DNA of 6,020 nucleotides from Pseudomonadota bacterium (GCA_023409175.1 JAEYIG010000060.1:1-6020); one strand, 5' to 3'; shown: positions 1 through 6,020, counted from the stretch's first letter. Program-made: numbers and translations. The notes: generated by a model not told the origin, from the letters alone.

Positions 1-1309
1 AATTGATCGTCACCACGCCGATAGACCCGGTCTGTTCCGCAGAACCGAACAAGCCGTTACCACGTTTCAACAATTCCCTCAAATCCAGCTGCAGACGGCA
101 ACACATCGACCGAACCATATTCGGGGAAAGATCCGAATTCAGGAAATTCTGGAAATATGGCAAGCCATATTTTGCGGTCATGGCAAACAGACGCTGCGCA
201 TTTTCCGATTCCCATGGGAAGTCTGAAGTGATGTTGTAAGTCGGAATCGGGAATGTAAATACCCGGCCTCGACGATCCCCGGCCGTCATCACTTCGATGT
301 AGGCCCGGTTCAGCATATCCATTTCTTCCTGCAATTCACCGTAAGTGTATGGCATTTCCTGACCGGCAATGACTGGAACCTGTTCACGCAAGTCCTCAGG
401 GCAAACCCAGTCAAAAGTCAGGTTGGTAAATGGCGTCTGCGTTCCCCAGCGCGAAGGCACATTCAGGTTGTAAATGAATTCCTGCATGTGCTGGCGCACC
501 CTGTCATAAGACAATTTGTCATTTCTGACATAAGGCGCAAGATATGTATCGAACGAGCTGAAAGCCTGCGCACCGGCCCATTCATTCTGAAGCGTACCCA
601 GAAAATTGACCATCTGGCCCAAAGCCGTCGAGAAATGCTTCGGTGGATCCGCTTCAGGTTTGCCTGTAATACCGTTGAAACCTTCATACAGGAGCTGCCT
701 CAAAGACCAGCCGGCACAATAACCGCATAGCATATCCAGGTCATGGATATGGTAATCGGCATCGCGATGCGCCTGTCCGATTTCAGGGGAATAAACATGA
801 CTCAACCAGTAATTGGCCGTTACCTTGCCGGAAACGTTCAAAATCAGGCCGCCCAGAGAATATCCCTGATTGGCATTGGCCTGGACACGCCAGTCGGCAC
901 GCTCGACATACTCCTCAACTGAAGAGGCAACATCAACCAGTGTTCTTCTGTCCTGACGCAAACGATGGCGCTGGTCACGGTATGTGGCATACGCACGAAA
1001 AGTCTTGGTGTGATTGGCGTCGACCAGCATCTGCTCGACGACGTCCTGAACCTGTTCAACTGATGGGGGCGCACCGACAAAACGATGACGCAAGACCTTC
1101 AAAGTTCGCTGCGTCAGCAACTGTGCTTCATCTTCACCGAAATCTCCAGTTGCCCTGCCAGCTTTGGTCAAAGCGACAGTAATACGATTGGCATCAAAAG
1201 GAACATCTGCACCGTCACGTTTGATAATGCGCTGTGGCAAAGGAGGCAATACGGATGGTGTCGGTGATACGGGATCCCTGTCGATTACGGCGCTTTCTTC
1301 CGCTTTCAT
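1..1309 (-). CDS. nrdD: Anaerobic (class III) ribonucleoside-triphosphate reductase NrdD, 3' end cut by window edge
   Basis: The frame is open from ATG at 1309 to the window edge (436 codons, no stop). An in-frame TGA lies directly before the ATG, and GAGG sits 7 nt upstream, so the start is secure. Residues about 26-115 resemble an ATP-cone (IIKRDGADVPFDANRI), the allosteric nucleotide-binding domain. The catalytic barrel follows, with family signatures YHIHDLD (186-192), FTFPIPTYNIT (351-361), KYGLPYFQNF (380-389), SMCCRLQLD (401-409) and GLFGSAEQTGSIGVVTI (419-435). Cysteines 195/198 and 403/404 are candidates for the active-site pair and thiyl-radical position. The enzyme reduces NTPs to dNTPs in the cytoplasm without oxygen, using a glycyl radical installed by the activase NrdG. 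The C-terminal glycyl-radical and zinc-site region, and any nrdG, would lie beyond the left edge. It has its own promoters and a B12 riboswitch, so it is a separate transcription unit from the glmS cluster. Confidence 0.95.
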   Translation of the reverse strand, partial: MKAEESAVIDRDPVSPTPSVLPPLPQRIIKRDGADVPFDANRITVALTKAGRATGDFGEDEAQLLTQRTLKVLRHRFVGAPPSVEQVQDVVEQMLVDANHTKTFRAYATYRDQRHRLRQDRRTLVDVASSVEEYVERADWRVQANANQGYSLGGLILNVSGKVTANYWLSHVYSPEIGQAHRDADYHIHDLDMLCGYCAGWSLRQLLYEGFNGITGKPEADPPKHFSTALGQMVNFLGTLQNEWAGAQAFSSFDTYLAPYVRNDKLSYDRVRQHMQEFIYNLNVPSRWGTQTPFTNLTFDWVCPEDLREQVPVIAGQEMPYTYGELQEEMDMLNRAYIEVMTAGDRRGRVFTFPIPTYNITSDFPWESENAQRLFAMTAKYGLPYFQNFLNSDLSPNMVRSMCCRLQLDLRELLKRGNGLFGSAEQTGSIGVVTIN

Positions 1310-1316
1310 TCAATAA

Positions 1317-1354
1317 CCTCTGTTCGTTCTTGGACAGGGCGAAAAGAAAACAGA
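1317..1354 (-). promoter_or_regulatory. nrdD ribosome-binding site with overlapping hairpin
   Basis: On the minus strand TCTGTTTTCTT (1354-1344) can pair with AAGAA (1331-1327) and, after a two-base CG bulge, AACAGA (1324-1319). This gives an 11-bp stem with a 12-nt loop. The distal arm takes in the first two bases of the GAGG Shine-Dalgarno (1320-1317), 7 nt before the nrdD ATG. The pairing is seen in the sequence. That it acts as the riboswitch's translational off-state is inference, because the stem is mostly A-U and covers the ribosome site only partly. Confidence 0.45.
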
Positions 1355-1422
1355 TCCGGAGAGCCTCGACATTCGGCCATAAAAAGGCGGTACGACTCAT
1401 TCCATCATAGACAGTTTTCCTT

Positions 1423-1439
1423 CAGGACACCCCGTCCTG
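1423..1439 (-). promoter_or_regulatory. Hairpin just downstream of the B12 riboswitch
   Basis: On the minus strand CAGGAC and GTCCTG form a perfect 6-bp stem around a GGGGT loop, about 20 nt after the B12 box. It has no U-tract, so it is not an intrinsic terminator by itself. In cobalamin riboswitches a hairpin placed just after the aptamer often supplies the loop that makes a kissing contact with the aptamer, and this one is placed to do so. Its left arm repeats the CCAGGA of the B12 box, so the right arm could pair with either copy. Confidence 0.4.
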
Positions 1440-1460
1440 GTTTAGGGAAATTCATGTAAT

Positions 1461-1620
1461 GGCAGGTCTCCTGGCTTGCGGATTATCGCAATGCATCTTC
1501 CTTCCCGGTTTCCCAGTGGTATATGGATGCACCGCTACCGCATACAGTTGCGGGGGCAGCTTCGGAATAGGCGAATACGGAACCGAATTCCCTTTTATCC
1601 CTCGTTTTGGGGAACCATTA
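1461..1620 (-). promoter_or_regulatory. Cobalamin (vitamin B12) riboswitch controlling nrdD
   Basis: The conserved parts of the cobalamin riboswitch family occur in the right order on the minus strand. They are GGTTCCCC near 1616, AAAAGGGAATTCGGTT, the core GCTGCCCCCGCAAC (1560-1547), a hairpin CCGCA/TGCGG with loop ACTGTA (1553-1538), CCACTGGGAAACCGGGAAGG (1519-1500) and the B12 box AAGCCAGGAGACCTGCC (1477-1461). The aptamer binds adenosylcobalamin or a related corrinoid in the nascent mRNA, and binding normally lowers expression of the downstream gene. It lies about 150 nt before nrdD, and no other gene lies between. The expression platform is not obvious, since no strong terminator follows; the hairpin over the ribosome-binding site suggests control of translation. 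Confidence 0.96.
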
Positions 1621-1628
1621 CTGCGGTC

Positions 1629-1656
1629 AGTATAACTTAACCCGAAAAAATGTGTA
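1629..1656 (-). promoter_or_regulatory. Candidate sigma-70 promoter directly before the riboswitch
   Basis: On the minus strand TACACA (1656-1651, 4 of 6 to the -35 consensus) is followed after 16 bp by TATACT (1634-1629, 5 of 6 to TATAAT). Transcription would start near 1622, almost exactly where the aptamer begins. That position is the main support, beyond the hexamer matches. Confidence 0.5.
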
Positions 1657-1748
1657 GACCCCTGCCAAGGCCGTCCGACGTCCGCAAGCGAACTGGGCAA
1701 TTGGCAAAATCCAGACAAAAAAACGATTGAAGCGCCTGACCAAGCCAT

Positions 1749-1789
1749 ATTGTAATGGCTGACTTCTGAAAGTGTTGGATAAACATCAA
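1749..1789 (-). promoter_or_regulatory. Candidate FNR-type site and class II promoter for nrdD
   Basis: The minus strand carries TTGATGTTTATCCA (1789-1776), matching 9 of the 10 defined bases of the FNR consensus TTGATnnnnATCAA. A -10-like TACAAT (1754-1749, 5 of 6) follows 21 bp later. With a start near 1742 the site would centre at about -40.5, next to the -41.5 typical of class II FNR activation. Oxygen-responsive FNR control is known for nrdDG in enterobacteria. The transcript would carry about 120 nt before the riboswitch. A hexamer hairpin, AGCCAT/ATGGCT (1760-1743), surrounds the -10 element. Confidence 0.45.
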
Positions 1790-1791
1790 CT

Positions 1792-1825
1792 GCGATATTT
1801 TTTATTGAAAATTAAAAGATATCGC
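1792..1825. repeat. AT-rich imperfect palindrome after the radical SAM gene
   Basis: GCGATAT (1792-1798) and ATATCGC (1819-1825) are perfect 7-bp arms. One mismatch further in, five A/T pairs continue, leaving an 8-nt loop. It starts 21 bp past the stop of the radical SAM gene and ends 2 bp from the FNR-like site. On the minus strand no U-run follows, so it is not a standard terminator. It could stabilise the 3' end of the upstream mRNA or be a protein-binding site. Confidence 0.45.
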
Positions 1826-1846
1826 TTAAAAGAGACACTTCAGGAA

Positions 1847-2470
1847 TCAAACCAGATCGTCCAGTACCCGACGCCTGAACTTGACGCCCAGATCGTTGGC
1901 AATCGCTTCACATTTGGCAATATCGACGCCGGGCAACCCGTCAATAGCCGTTACCGTCACGTCACCACCCGCTTTTTTCGCACTTTTGATAAAGTCGATC
2001 ACGGCAGCGTAAGTACCGGCATTTTTTGGGCGGCAATGACGGTCATAAGTCTCTTCATCCTGCGCATTCAACGAAACGGAAAGTGTCGGAATGACGGCAA
2101 CCAGCTCCTCCGCAATATCCCTGCCGTTCAACATGCTTCCGGTCCCATTGGTATTCAAGCGGAGTTTGGCGCCTTTTTCACGAAGCCGTTTCGCCACTTC
2201 CAGCATGACATCTAGCCTCATCGTCGATTCGCCCATACCGCAAAAAACGATTTCCTTGTAATCTGCAGGATCACCGGCCGCTTCAATCAATTCCTCGACA
2301 GTAGGATTATGGTGAAGCCGCATATCGTATTCCTTGACAGACCATGCGCCATTGAATTTCGGGCAAAAGGCACATCGTAAAATACCGCACCGATTCGTCA
2401 CATTCAGATAACGGCTGCCATGTAATGTATAACCGATCGTTTCGTCGAACTGGTTCTGTTCTGCAGACAT
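1847..2470 (-). CDS. Small radical SAM protein resembling the TatD-associated radical SAM family
   Basis: This 207-aa cytoplasmic protein has the radical SAM cluster region YLNVTNRCGILRCAFCPK (residues 21-38), where Cys28, Cys33 and Cys36 should bind a [4Fe-4S] cluster and SAM. CGMGES (77-82) fits the GGE-like SAM-contact motif. LRLNTNG (103-109) and SVSLNAQDEETYDRHCRP (131-148) match later barrel strands. The overall pattern recalls small radical SAM proteins often linked to TatD-family nucleases, although no tatD lies in the window; substrate and product are unknown. The cysteine spacing is CX4CX2C, one residue longer than the usual CX3CX2C. ATG at 2470 has GAGG 9 nt upstream and the cluster motif begins at a normal distance from it. 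The gene starts 68 bp after the small membrane protein gene and is probably co-transcribed with it and glmS. Radical SAM membership is firm; the subfamily is a recollection-based call. Confidence 0.85.
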   Translation of the reverse strand: MSAEQNQFDETIGYTLHGSRYLNVTNRCGILRCAFCPKFNGAWSVKEYDMRLHHNPTVEELIEAAGDPADYKEIVFCGMGESTMRLDVMLEVAKRLREKGAKLRLNTNGTGSMLNGRDIAEELVAVIPTLSVSLNAQDEETYDRHCRPKNAGTYAAVIDFIKSAKKAGGDVTVTAIDGLPGVDIAKCEAIANDLGVKFRRRVLDDLV

Positions 2471-2538
2471 AAGAAATAACCTCGATTCTGTCGATTCAAA
2501 GAAAGTGAACTGCCATACTGCTACACTTCAATGATAAC

Positions 2539-2808
2539 TCAACGGGCGGCAAACCAGCTGATCAATAGCATGACAATACCGATATTGACGACAATATTAA
2601 GCTTGGGCATAACTCTTCCATGAGCCCGCAGGAGATTGACAATCGCCCACGAACCCCACAACACGATTTCACCCGTCCCTCTGAAGAGATCCCATTTGTT
2701 CTGGGCGATGACGATACCGTAAACTCCCTGGGCCGCCAACAGAATACAAAATGCCGCCAGGACAAGCCGGACACTTTTCCTGTTTACAAATTCCCAAAAA
2801 GCATCCAT
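2539..2808 (-). CDS. Small three-segment membrane protein of unknown function
   Basis: I do not recognise this 89-aa protein. It has three hydrophobic stretches: about residues 13-35 (VRLVLAAFCILLAAQGVYG...), 47-62 (EIVLWGSWAIVNLLRA) and 70-88 (LNIVVNIGIVMLLISWFAA). Short polar links containing Lys and Arg separate them, so it is probably an inner-membrane protein with three helices. The ATG at 2808 was chosen because AGGGAG lies 5 nt upstream. The frame stays open to an earlier ATG at 2871, but there AGGA touches the ATG with no spacing, and the extra 21 residues look unlike a membrane or signal sequence. It begins 67 bp after glmS and ends 68 bp before the radical SAM gene, on the same strand. 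Nothing in it points to a role in amino-sugar synthesis. Confidence 0.75.
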   Translation of the reverse strand: MDAFWEFVNRKSVRLVLAAFCILLAAQGVYGIVIAQNKWDLFRGTGEIVLWGSWAIVNLLRAHGRVMPKLNIVVNIGIVMLLISWFAAR

Positions 2809-2839
2809 AGACACTCCCTGATTCAGTTCCGAAAACCGA

Positions 2840-2869
2840 GACCGGCCTGATTCATTCAGCCGTCCGGTC
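2840..2869 (-). repeat. Hairpin in the gap between glmS and the small membrane protein gene
   Basis: GACCGG (2840-2845) and CCGGTC (2864-2869) form a 6-bp outer stem. Inside it CTGA (2847-2850) and TCAG (2856-2859) form a second stem around a 5-nt loop. It begins 7 bp after the glmS stop. There is no T-run after it on the minus strand, so it is more likely an mRNA-stabilising or processing hairpin, or a weak attenuator, than a true terminator. Confidence 0.4.
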
Positions 2870-2875
2870 ATTCCT

Positions 2876-4693
2876 TTATTCTACCGTAACGGATTTGGCC
2901 AGATTACGTGGTTTGTCGACATCCGTACCCCGGACGAGTGCCGTATGATAGGCCAGAAGCTGCAGCGGAATGACATGCAATATCGGTGAAAGCAAGCCAT
3001 AATTTTCCGGCATCCGGATAACGTGAATGCCTTCTTCAGAGGCCATTTGGGTATCCGTATCGGCAAAAACATACAGTTGCCCCCCTCGTGCACGAACTTC
3101 CTGCAAATTGGACTTCAGTTTCTCCAGCAGGTCGTCATTCGGCGCAATCGTCACAACCGGCATCTTGTCCGTCACCAAAGCCAGCGGGCCATGTTTCAAT
3201 TCGCCTGCCGGATAGGCTTCGGCATGGATATATGAAATTTCCTTCAGCTTCAAGGCCCCTTCCAGCGCGATGGGATAATGAATCCCGCGCCCCAGGAAAA
3301 GCGCATTTTCATATTTGGAAAACTCTTCAGCCCAGGCAATGATCTGGGGTTCCAAAGCCAGAACAGCTGAAATGGCTACCGGCAAGTGACGCAAGGATTT
3401 CAAATGTTCCGCTTCCTGCTCTTCAGAAAGCTTCCCACGAATCTTGGCAATCGTTAATGACAAAAGGAAAAGTGCCGTCAATTGTGTCGTAAACGCCTTG
3501 GTCGAGGCAACCCCGATCTCGACACCGGCACGGGTAATGTATGACAACATGCACTCCCGCACCATCGCGCTTGTTGACACATTGCAAATCGTCAATGAAT
3601 TCAACATGCCCATTTCATTCGCATGACGCAGACCTGCCAGCGTATCCGCCGTTTCCCCGCTCTGGCTGATCGTGACAACCAGTTTGTTTTCATCCGGGAC
3701 ACTGTCACGATACCGGTATTCACTGGCAATTTCGACCTCAACCGGGATTTTGGCAATCGACTCGAGCCAGTACTTGGCCGTCAGACCGGCATAATAACTG
3801 GTTCCGCATGCCAGAATCAAAAGCGAATCAATTTTACTGAAAACAGATGCCGCTTTTTCACCGAACAGCTCCGTACTGATGCCTTCAACTCCCTGCAAGG
3901 TATCCGCAATCGCCCGGGGCTGCTCGAAAATTTCCTTTTGCATGAAATGGCGATAAGGTCCCAACTCGGCAGCGCCGGAGAAAATACTGACCGTTCTCAC
4001 CTCACGAGATACGGTGTCGCCATTTTCCGAATAGATCTGGCAATTGTTAAGGTGAATGTCGACGACATCACCTTCTTCCAGATAGATGATCCGATCCGTC
4101 GTGCCGGCCAGCGCCATGGCATCCGATGCCAGAAAATGCTCATTATCACCGACACCCACGACAAGCGGCGATCCCTTCCTCGCCCCGACCAACCTGTCCG
4201 GTTCGTCCTTGCAGATAACGGCAATCGCAAAAGCCCCACGCAAACGACGCACCGCCGACTGAACCGCTTTCAGAAGATCCCCCTGATACAAGCGGTCAAT
4301 CAGATGGGCAATCACTTCCGTATCAGTCTGGCTCGAGAAAACATAACCTTGCGAAATCAGCTCTTCACGCAACTCGGCATGATTTTCAATAATGCCGTTA
4401 TGCACCAAGGCAATCCGCTTGCGCGAGAAATGAGGGTGTGCATTATCCGTTGTCGGAGCGCCGTGGGTCGCCCAGCGGGTATGTGCGATTCCCAGAAAAC
4501 CGGAGAGGTTCTGGTGATCGACCTGCTTTTCCAGTTCGGCAACCCGGGACGTACTGCGCGACCGTTCGAGATGACCGTTCGTAAACAAGGCGATGCCACA
4601 GGAATCGTATCCTCTGTATTCCAGCCTTTTCAGGCCTTCCAGCATAACCGGAACCACATTTCGTCTGGCAACAACCCCTACAATCCCACACAT
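2876..4693 (-). CDS. glmS: Glutamine--fructose-6-phosphate aminotransferase (glucosamine-6-phosphate synthase)
   Basis: GlmS converts fructose-6-phosphate and glutamine to glucosamine-6-phosphate and glutamate, the first step toward UDP-GlcNAc for peptidoglycan and lipopolysaccharide. It is a complete 605-aa protein, close to the 609 of E. coli. The N-terminal Ntn glutaminase domain starts MCGIVG, where Cys2 becomes the nucleophile after Met removal. It carries RLEYRGYDS (23-31), HTRWATHG (71-78, glutamine-binding Arg/Thr/His) and HNGIIENH (98-105). Two SIS sugar-isomerase domains follow, with [11 protein letters not shown] (293-303), [16 protein letters not shown] (341-356) and [14 protein letters not shown] (392-405). 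The isomerase residues Glu485 and His501 are in [21 protein letters not shown], and the catalytic lysine is Lys600 in the terminal NLAKSVTVE. No key residue is missing. GAGG lies 7 nt before the ATG. It follows the porin gene behind a terminator and leads a likely three-gene unit. The 20-nt leader implied by the candidate promoter leaves no room for a glmS ribozyme. Confidence 0.99.
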   Translation of the reverse strand: MCGIVGVVARRNVVPVMLEGLKRLEYRGYDSCGIALFTNGHLERSRSTSRVAELEKQVDHQNLSGFLGIAHTRWATHGAPTTDNAHPHFSRKRIALVHNGIIENHAELREELISQGYVFSSQTDTEVIAHLIDRLYQGDLLKAVQSAVRRLRGAFAIAVICKDEPDRLVGARKGSPLVVGVGDNEHFLASDAMALAGTTDRIIYLEEGDVVDIHLNNCQIYSENGDTVSREVRTVSIFSGAAELGPYRHFMQKEIFEQPRAIADTLQGVEGISTELFGEKAASVFSKIDSLLILACGTSYYAGLTAKYWLESIAKIPVEVEIASEYRYRDSVPDENKLVVTISQSGETADTLAGLRHANEMGMLNSLTICNVSTSAMVRECMLSYITRAGVEIGVASTKAFTTQLTALFLLSLTIAKIRGKLSEEQEAEHLKSLRHLPVAISAVLALEPQIIAWAEEFSKYENALFLGRGIHYPIALEGALKLKEISYIHAEAYPAGELKHGPLALVTDKMPVVTIAPNDDLLEKLKSNLQEVRARGGQLYVFADTDTQMASEEGIHVIRMPENYGLLSPILHVIPLQLLAYHTALVRGTDVDKPRNLAKSVTVE

Positions 4694-4719
4694 GAAAAAA
4701 CCTCGTCCAATATCTATGC

Positions 4720-4748
4720 ACTAAAAAGTGACTTAAAGAATCACTCAA
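4720..4748 (-). promoter_or_regulatory. Weak candidate promoter for glmS
   Basis: On the minus strand TTGAGT (4748-4743) and TTTAGT (4725-4720) are 17 bp apart, each matching 4 of 6 consensus bases. Transcription would start near 4713, about 20 nt before the ATG. Other weak pairs exist upstream, such as TTGTGA with TAAGAT across 15 bp, so the choice is uncertain. Confidence 0.3.
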
Positions 4749-4790
4749 GTCTTGTTTAACAAAACGCTAAATCTTACGGTTCCATAGACT

Positions 4791-4819
4791 ATCACAAGCC
4801 TGCTTCATGCGCTTGTGAT
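4791..4819. repeat. 9-bp inverted repeat upstream of glmS
   Basis: ATCACAAGC (4791-4799) and GCTTGTGAT (4811-4819) are perfect inverted arms with an 11-bp spacer. The arms repeat every 20 bp, about two helical turns, so they would lie on the same face of the DNA. No T-run follows in either direction, which argues against a terminator. It sits upstream of the candidate glmS promoter and could be an operator or a leader hairpin; no regulator family was recognised. Confidence 0.5.
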
Positions 4820-4865
4820 TTATGTTTCGAAACCATCAGGCCAAAACCCTGAATTCAATCCTTAC

Positions 4866-4897
4866 AAAAAAACGCACATGCAAGCATGTGCGTTTTT
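4866..4897 (-). terminator. Rho-independent terminator of the porin gene, potentially bidirectional
   Basis: CGCACATG (4873-4880) and CATGTGCG (4885-4892) form a perfect 8-bp stem around a 4-nt loop. Seven A residues flank it on the left and five T residues on the right. On the minus strand this reads as a GC-containing stem followed by seven U, 55 bp after the porin stop. The same symmetry would also stop plus-strand transcription. It insulates glmS from the presumably very active porin promoter. Confidence 0.92.
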
Positions 4898-4952
4898 CGT
4901 TCTTACAGTCAGGTTGTCACTCCAGACTGACCGGAGTAACCCCTAGGACAAA

Positions 4953-6020
4953 TTAGAACTTGTGGGTGATACCAACCTGAACGCCGGTGACGCTGTCACG
5001 ACCGGATGCACCGTAAAATTCTCCAACTTTGTTATCGTCAAAGTCGGTATAAGCTACGTTACCGTATACCGAAGTACGTTTGGACAGGTTATAGGTATAA
5101 CCAAGTGCATATTTGAACACGTCTTTGGTGTCATTCCAGTCAGCGATACCCTGAACATCCTTGACTCTTGCATAGTTGACGGAAGCGTTCAGACGGCCTG
5201 GGCCAAGAGCCCATTCCAGACCCAGCAACCAGTTCTGCTGTTTGGAGCGACCGAATTCAGATACATCACCCAGGAAATAGCCTTTGTCCTTGGTATTTTC
5301 ATATGCCAGGGAAACGCGGGCTGGGCCGAATTTGTATGCAGCGCCCAAGTTCCAGGAATAGGACTTGTTGGAATCGGCAACACGGCTCCAGTTACCGACC
5401 AAGGCCAGAGGACCGTTGTCGTAACCCAGAGAAATAGCATAACCGTCGTTATCTGCACCATTAGCTACAGCAGTTGCAAACTGGCTACTGATGGAAGAAG
5501 CATTCTTGGTATCGCCACCCAGAGAGTAGGATGCACCAAAGTGGAAACCGCTCCAGTTCAGGCTGTCGTAACGAACGGTGTTCGAAATACGGGCGGAACG
5601 CTGGGAGCTTTCAATCATGCCACCAACACCATACTGATAGAACGGATCCATCTTACGGATGGTTTCGGTGGTCAGTTCGTTGACACGACCCAGACGAACG
5701 GCACCCCAGTTGTTACCTTTCAAACCAACGTTAGCAGCACCGTCCCAATCGGTTGTACCTTTGACATCTTTACCGTTACTTTGTCTCAAAGTACCGTCAT
5801 TCAGGTTGAAACGTCTTTCCAGTTCGAAGGTTGCAGCCTGACCGGAACCCAGGTCTTCTACACCACGGAAACCGATACGGTTGTTGACGTTTTCGCCCAT
5901 CTGGATGTCTTTGCCGGATTCCTTGATGAAACCGGTATCAACGATACCATAGATGGTGACGTTGGATTGTGCATGGGCTACGCCTGCAGCAGCACCCAAC
6001 ACAGCCAATGCGATTAGAGT
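4953..6020 (-). CDS. Gram-negative outer-membrane porin, 5' end just outside the window
   Basis: A general diffusion porin of the Burkholderiales trimeric 16-strand type, passing small hydrophilic solutes through the outer membrane. The frame is open to the right edge, giving 355 visible residues. The first ones, TLIALAVLGAAAGVAHA, are the hydrophobic core and AHA cleavage site of a Sec signal peptide, so only a few codons (probably Met plus basic residues) are missing. The in-frame TTG at 6008 is inside this signal and is not the start. The mature protein of 338 aa begins QSNVTIYGIVDTG, the family's hallmark first strand, followed by NNRIGFRGVEDLGSGQAATF, GAVRLGRVNE and NTVRYDS. It ends in HKF, with the terminal phenylalanine that BAM recognises in outer-membrane barrels. 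Amphipathic alternation runs throughout. Substrate preference cannot be read from this. It is followed by its own terminator. Confidence 0.96.
   Translation of the reverse strand, partial: TLIALAVLGAAAGVAHAQSNVTIYGIVDTGFIKESGKDIQMGENVNNRIGFRGVEDLGSGQAATFELERRFNLNDGTLRQSNGKDVKGTTDWDGAANVGLKGNNWGAVRLGRVNELTTETIRKMDPFYQYGVGGMIESSQRSARISNTVRYDSLNWSGFHFGASYSLGGDTKNASSISSQFATAVANGADNDGYAISLGYDNGPLALVGNWSRVADSNKSYSWNLGAAYKFGPARVSLAYENTKDKGYFLGDVSEFGRSKQQNWLLGLEWALGPGRLNASVNYARVKDVQGIADWNDTKDVFKYALGYTYNLSKRTSVYGNVAYTDFDDNKVGEFYGASGRDSVTGVQVGITHKF

Noticed and set aside
1452..1748. Minus-strand frame of 98 codons before nrdD
   Set aside because: It covers the cobalamin riboswitch and promoter region, and its peptide has no family features.
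1772..2215. Plus-strand frame of 147 codons
   Set aside because: It is antisense to the radical SAM gene and the AT-rich palindrome, with no supporting motif.
2806..2871. Upstream ATG at 2871 for the small membrane protein
   Set aside because: AGGA abuts this ATG with no spacing, while the ATG at 2808 has AGGGAG at 5 nt. The extension also covers the intergenic hairpin.
3623..4759. Open plus-strand frame of 378 codons antisense to glmS
   Set aside because: It lies almost wholly opposite glmS, whose protein matches its family from end to end. The plus-strand product has no recognisable motif and looks like a codon-bias shadow.
4766..4807. 13-codon leader peptide upstream of glmS
   Set aside because: No Shine-Dalgarno precedes its ATG, and there is no run of regulatory codons.
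4792..4818. CRP-type site made of TCACA and TGTGA
   Set aside because: The half-sites point outward (TCACA first, then TGTGA) and are far too widely spaced for the TGTGA-N6-TCACA consensus.
4694..4865. glmS self-cleaving ribozyme
   Set aside because: None of its conserved core was seen. That class is known mainly from Gram-positive bacteria.
6006..6008. TTG as start of the porin
   Set aside because: It lies inside the hydrophobic core of the signal peptide, and the frame stays open to the window edge, so the true start is outside.
4962..6017. Open plus-strand frame of 351 codons antisense to the porin
   Set aside because: It mirrors the porin frame across nearly its whole length. The product is low-complexity in Thr and Val, with no domain; the porin's biased codon use explains the lack of stops.
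1..6020. Mobile elements, CRISPR arrays, phage or defence genes
   Set aside because: No transposase, integrase, spaced direct repeats or terminal repeats were found. All genes are housekeeping or core-envelope types, plus one unknown.

Overview
The window looks like chromosomal DNA from an anaerobic or facultatively anaerobic betaproteobacterium of the Burkholderiales. The porin is of the Burkholderiales trimeric type, a class III (oxygen-sensitive) ribonucleotide reductase is present, and base composition is moderate for the group (near half G+C by eye). An Oxalobacter-like member of the Oxalobacteraceae fits best, but that is inference. All five genes lie on the minus strand, so transcription runs from right to left. 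Two genes are cut by the window edges: the porin at its 5' end and nrdD at its 3' end.

In transcription order: (1) 6020-4953, an outer-membrane porin missing only its first few codons, followed by a strong GC-stem terminator (4866-4897). (2) 4952-4694, an intergenic leader with a 9-bp inverted repeat and a weak candidate promoter for glmS. (3) 4693-2876, a complete glmS (glucosamine-6-phosphate synthase), then a small three-segment membrane protein (2808-2539) and a 207-aa radical SAM protein (2470-1847). The gaps are short (67 and 68 bp) and no clear terminator separates these genes, so they may form one operon. (4) 1846-1310, a 537-bp regulatory region. (5) 1309-1, the N-terminal 436 residues of NrdD, the anaerobic ribonucleoside-triphosphate reductase, which runs out of the window.

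The regulatory region before nrdD is the most informative part. In transcription order it holds an AT-rich palindrome, an FNR-like site with a TACAAT -10 box at class II spacing, a second sigma-70-like promoter, a full canonical cobalamin (B12) riboswitch, and a leader with two hairpins. The second hairpin overlaps the nrdD Shine-Dalgarno sequence. The reading is that nrdD expression depends on both oxygen state and vitamin B12: a B12-independent reductase would be shut off when B12 is available, presumably because a B12-dependent class II enzyme elsewhere in the genome can take over. No mobile element, CRISPR array, tRNA or rRNA was seen.
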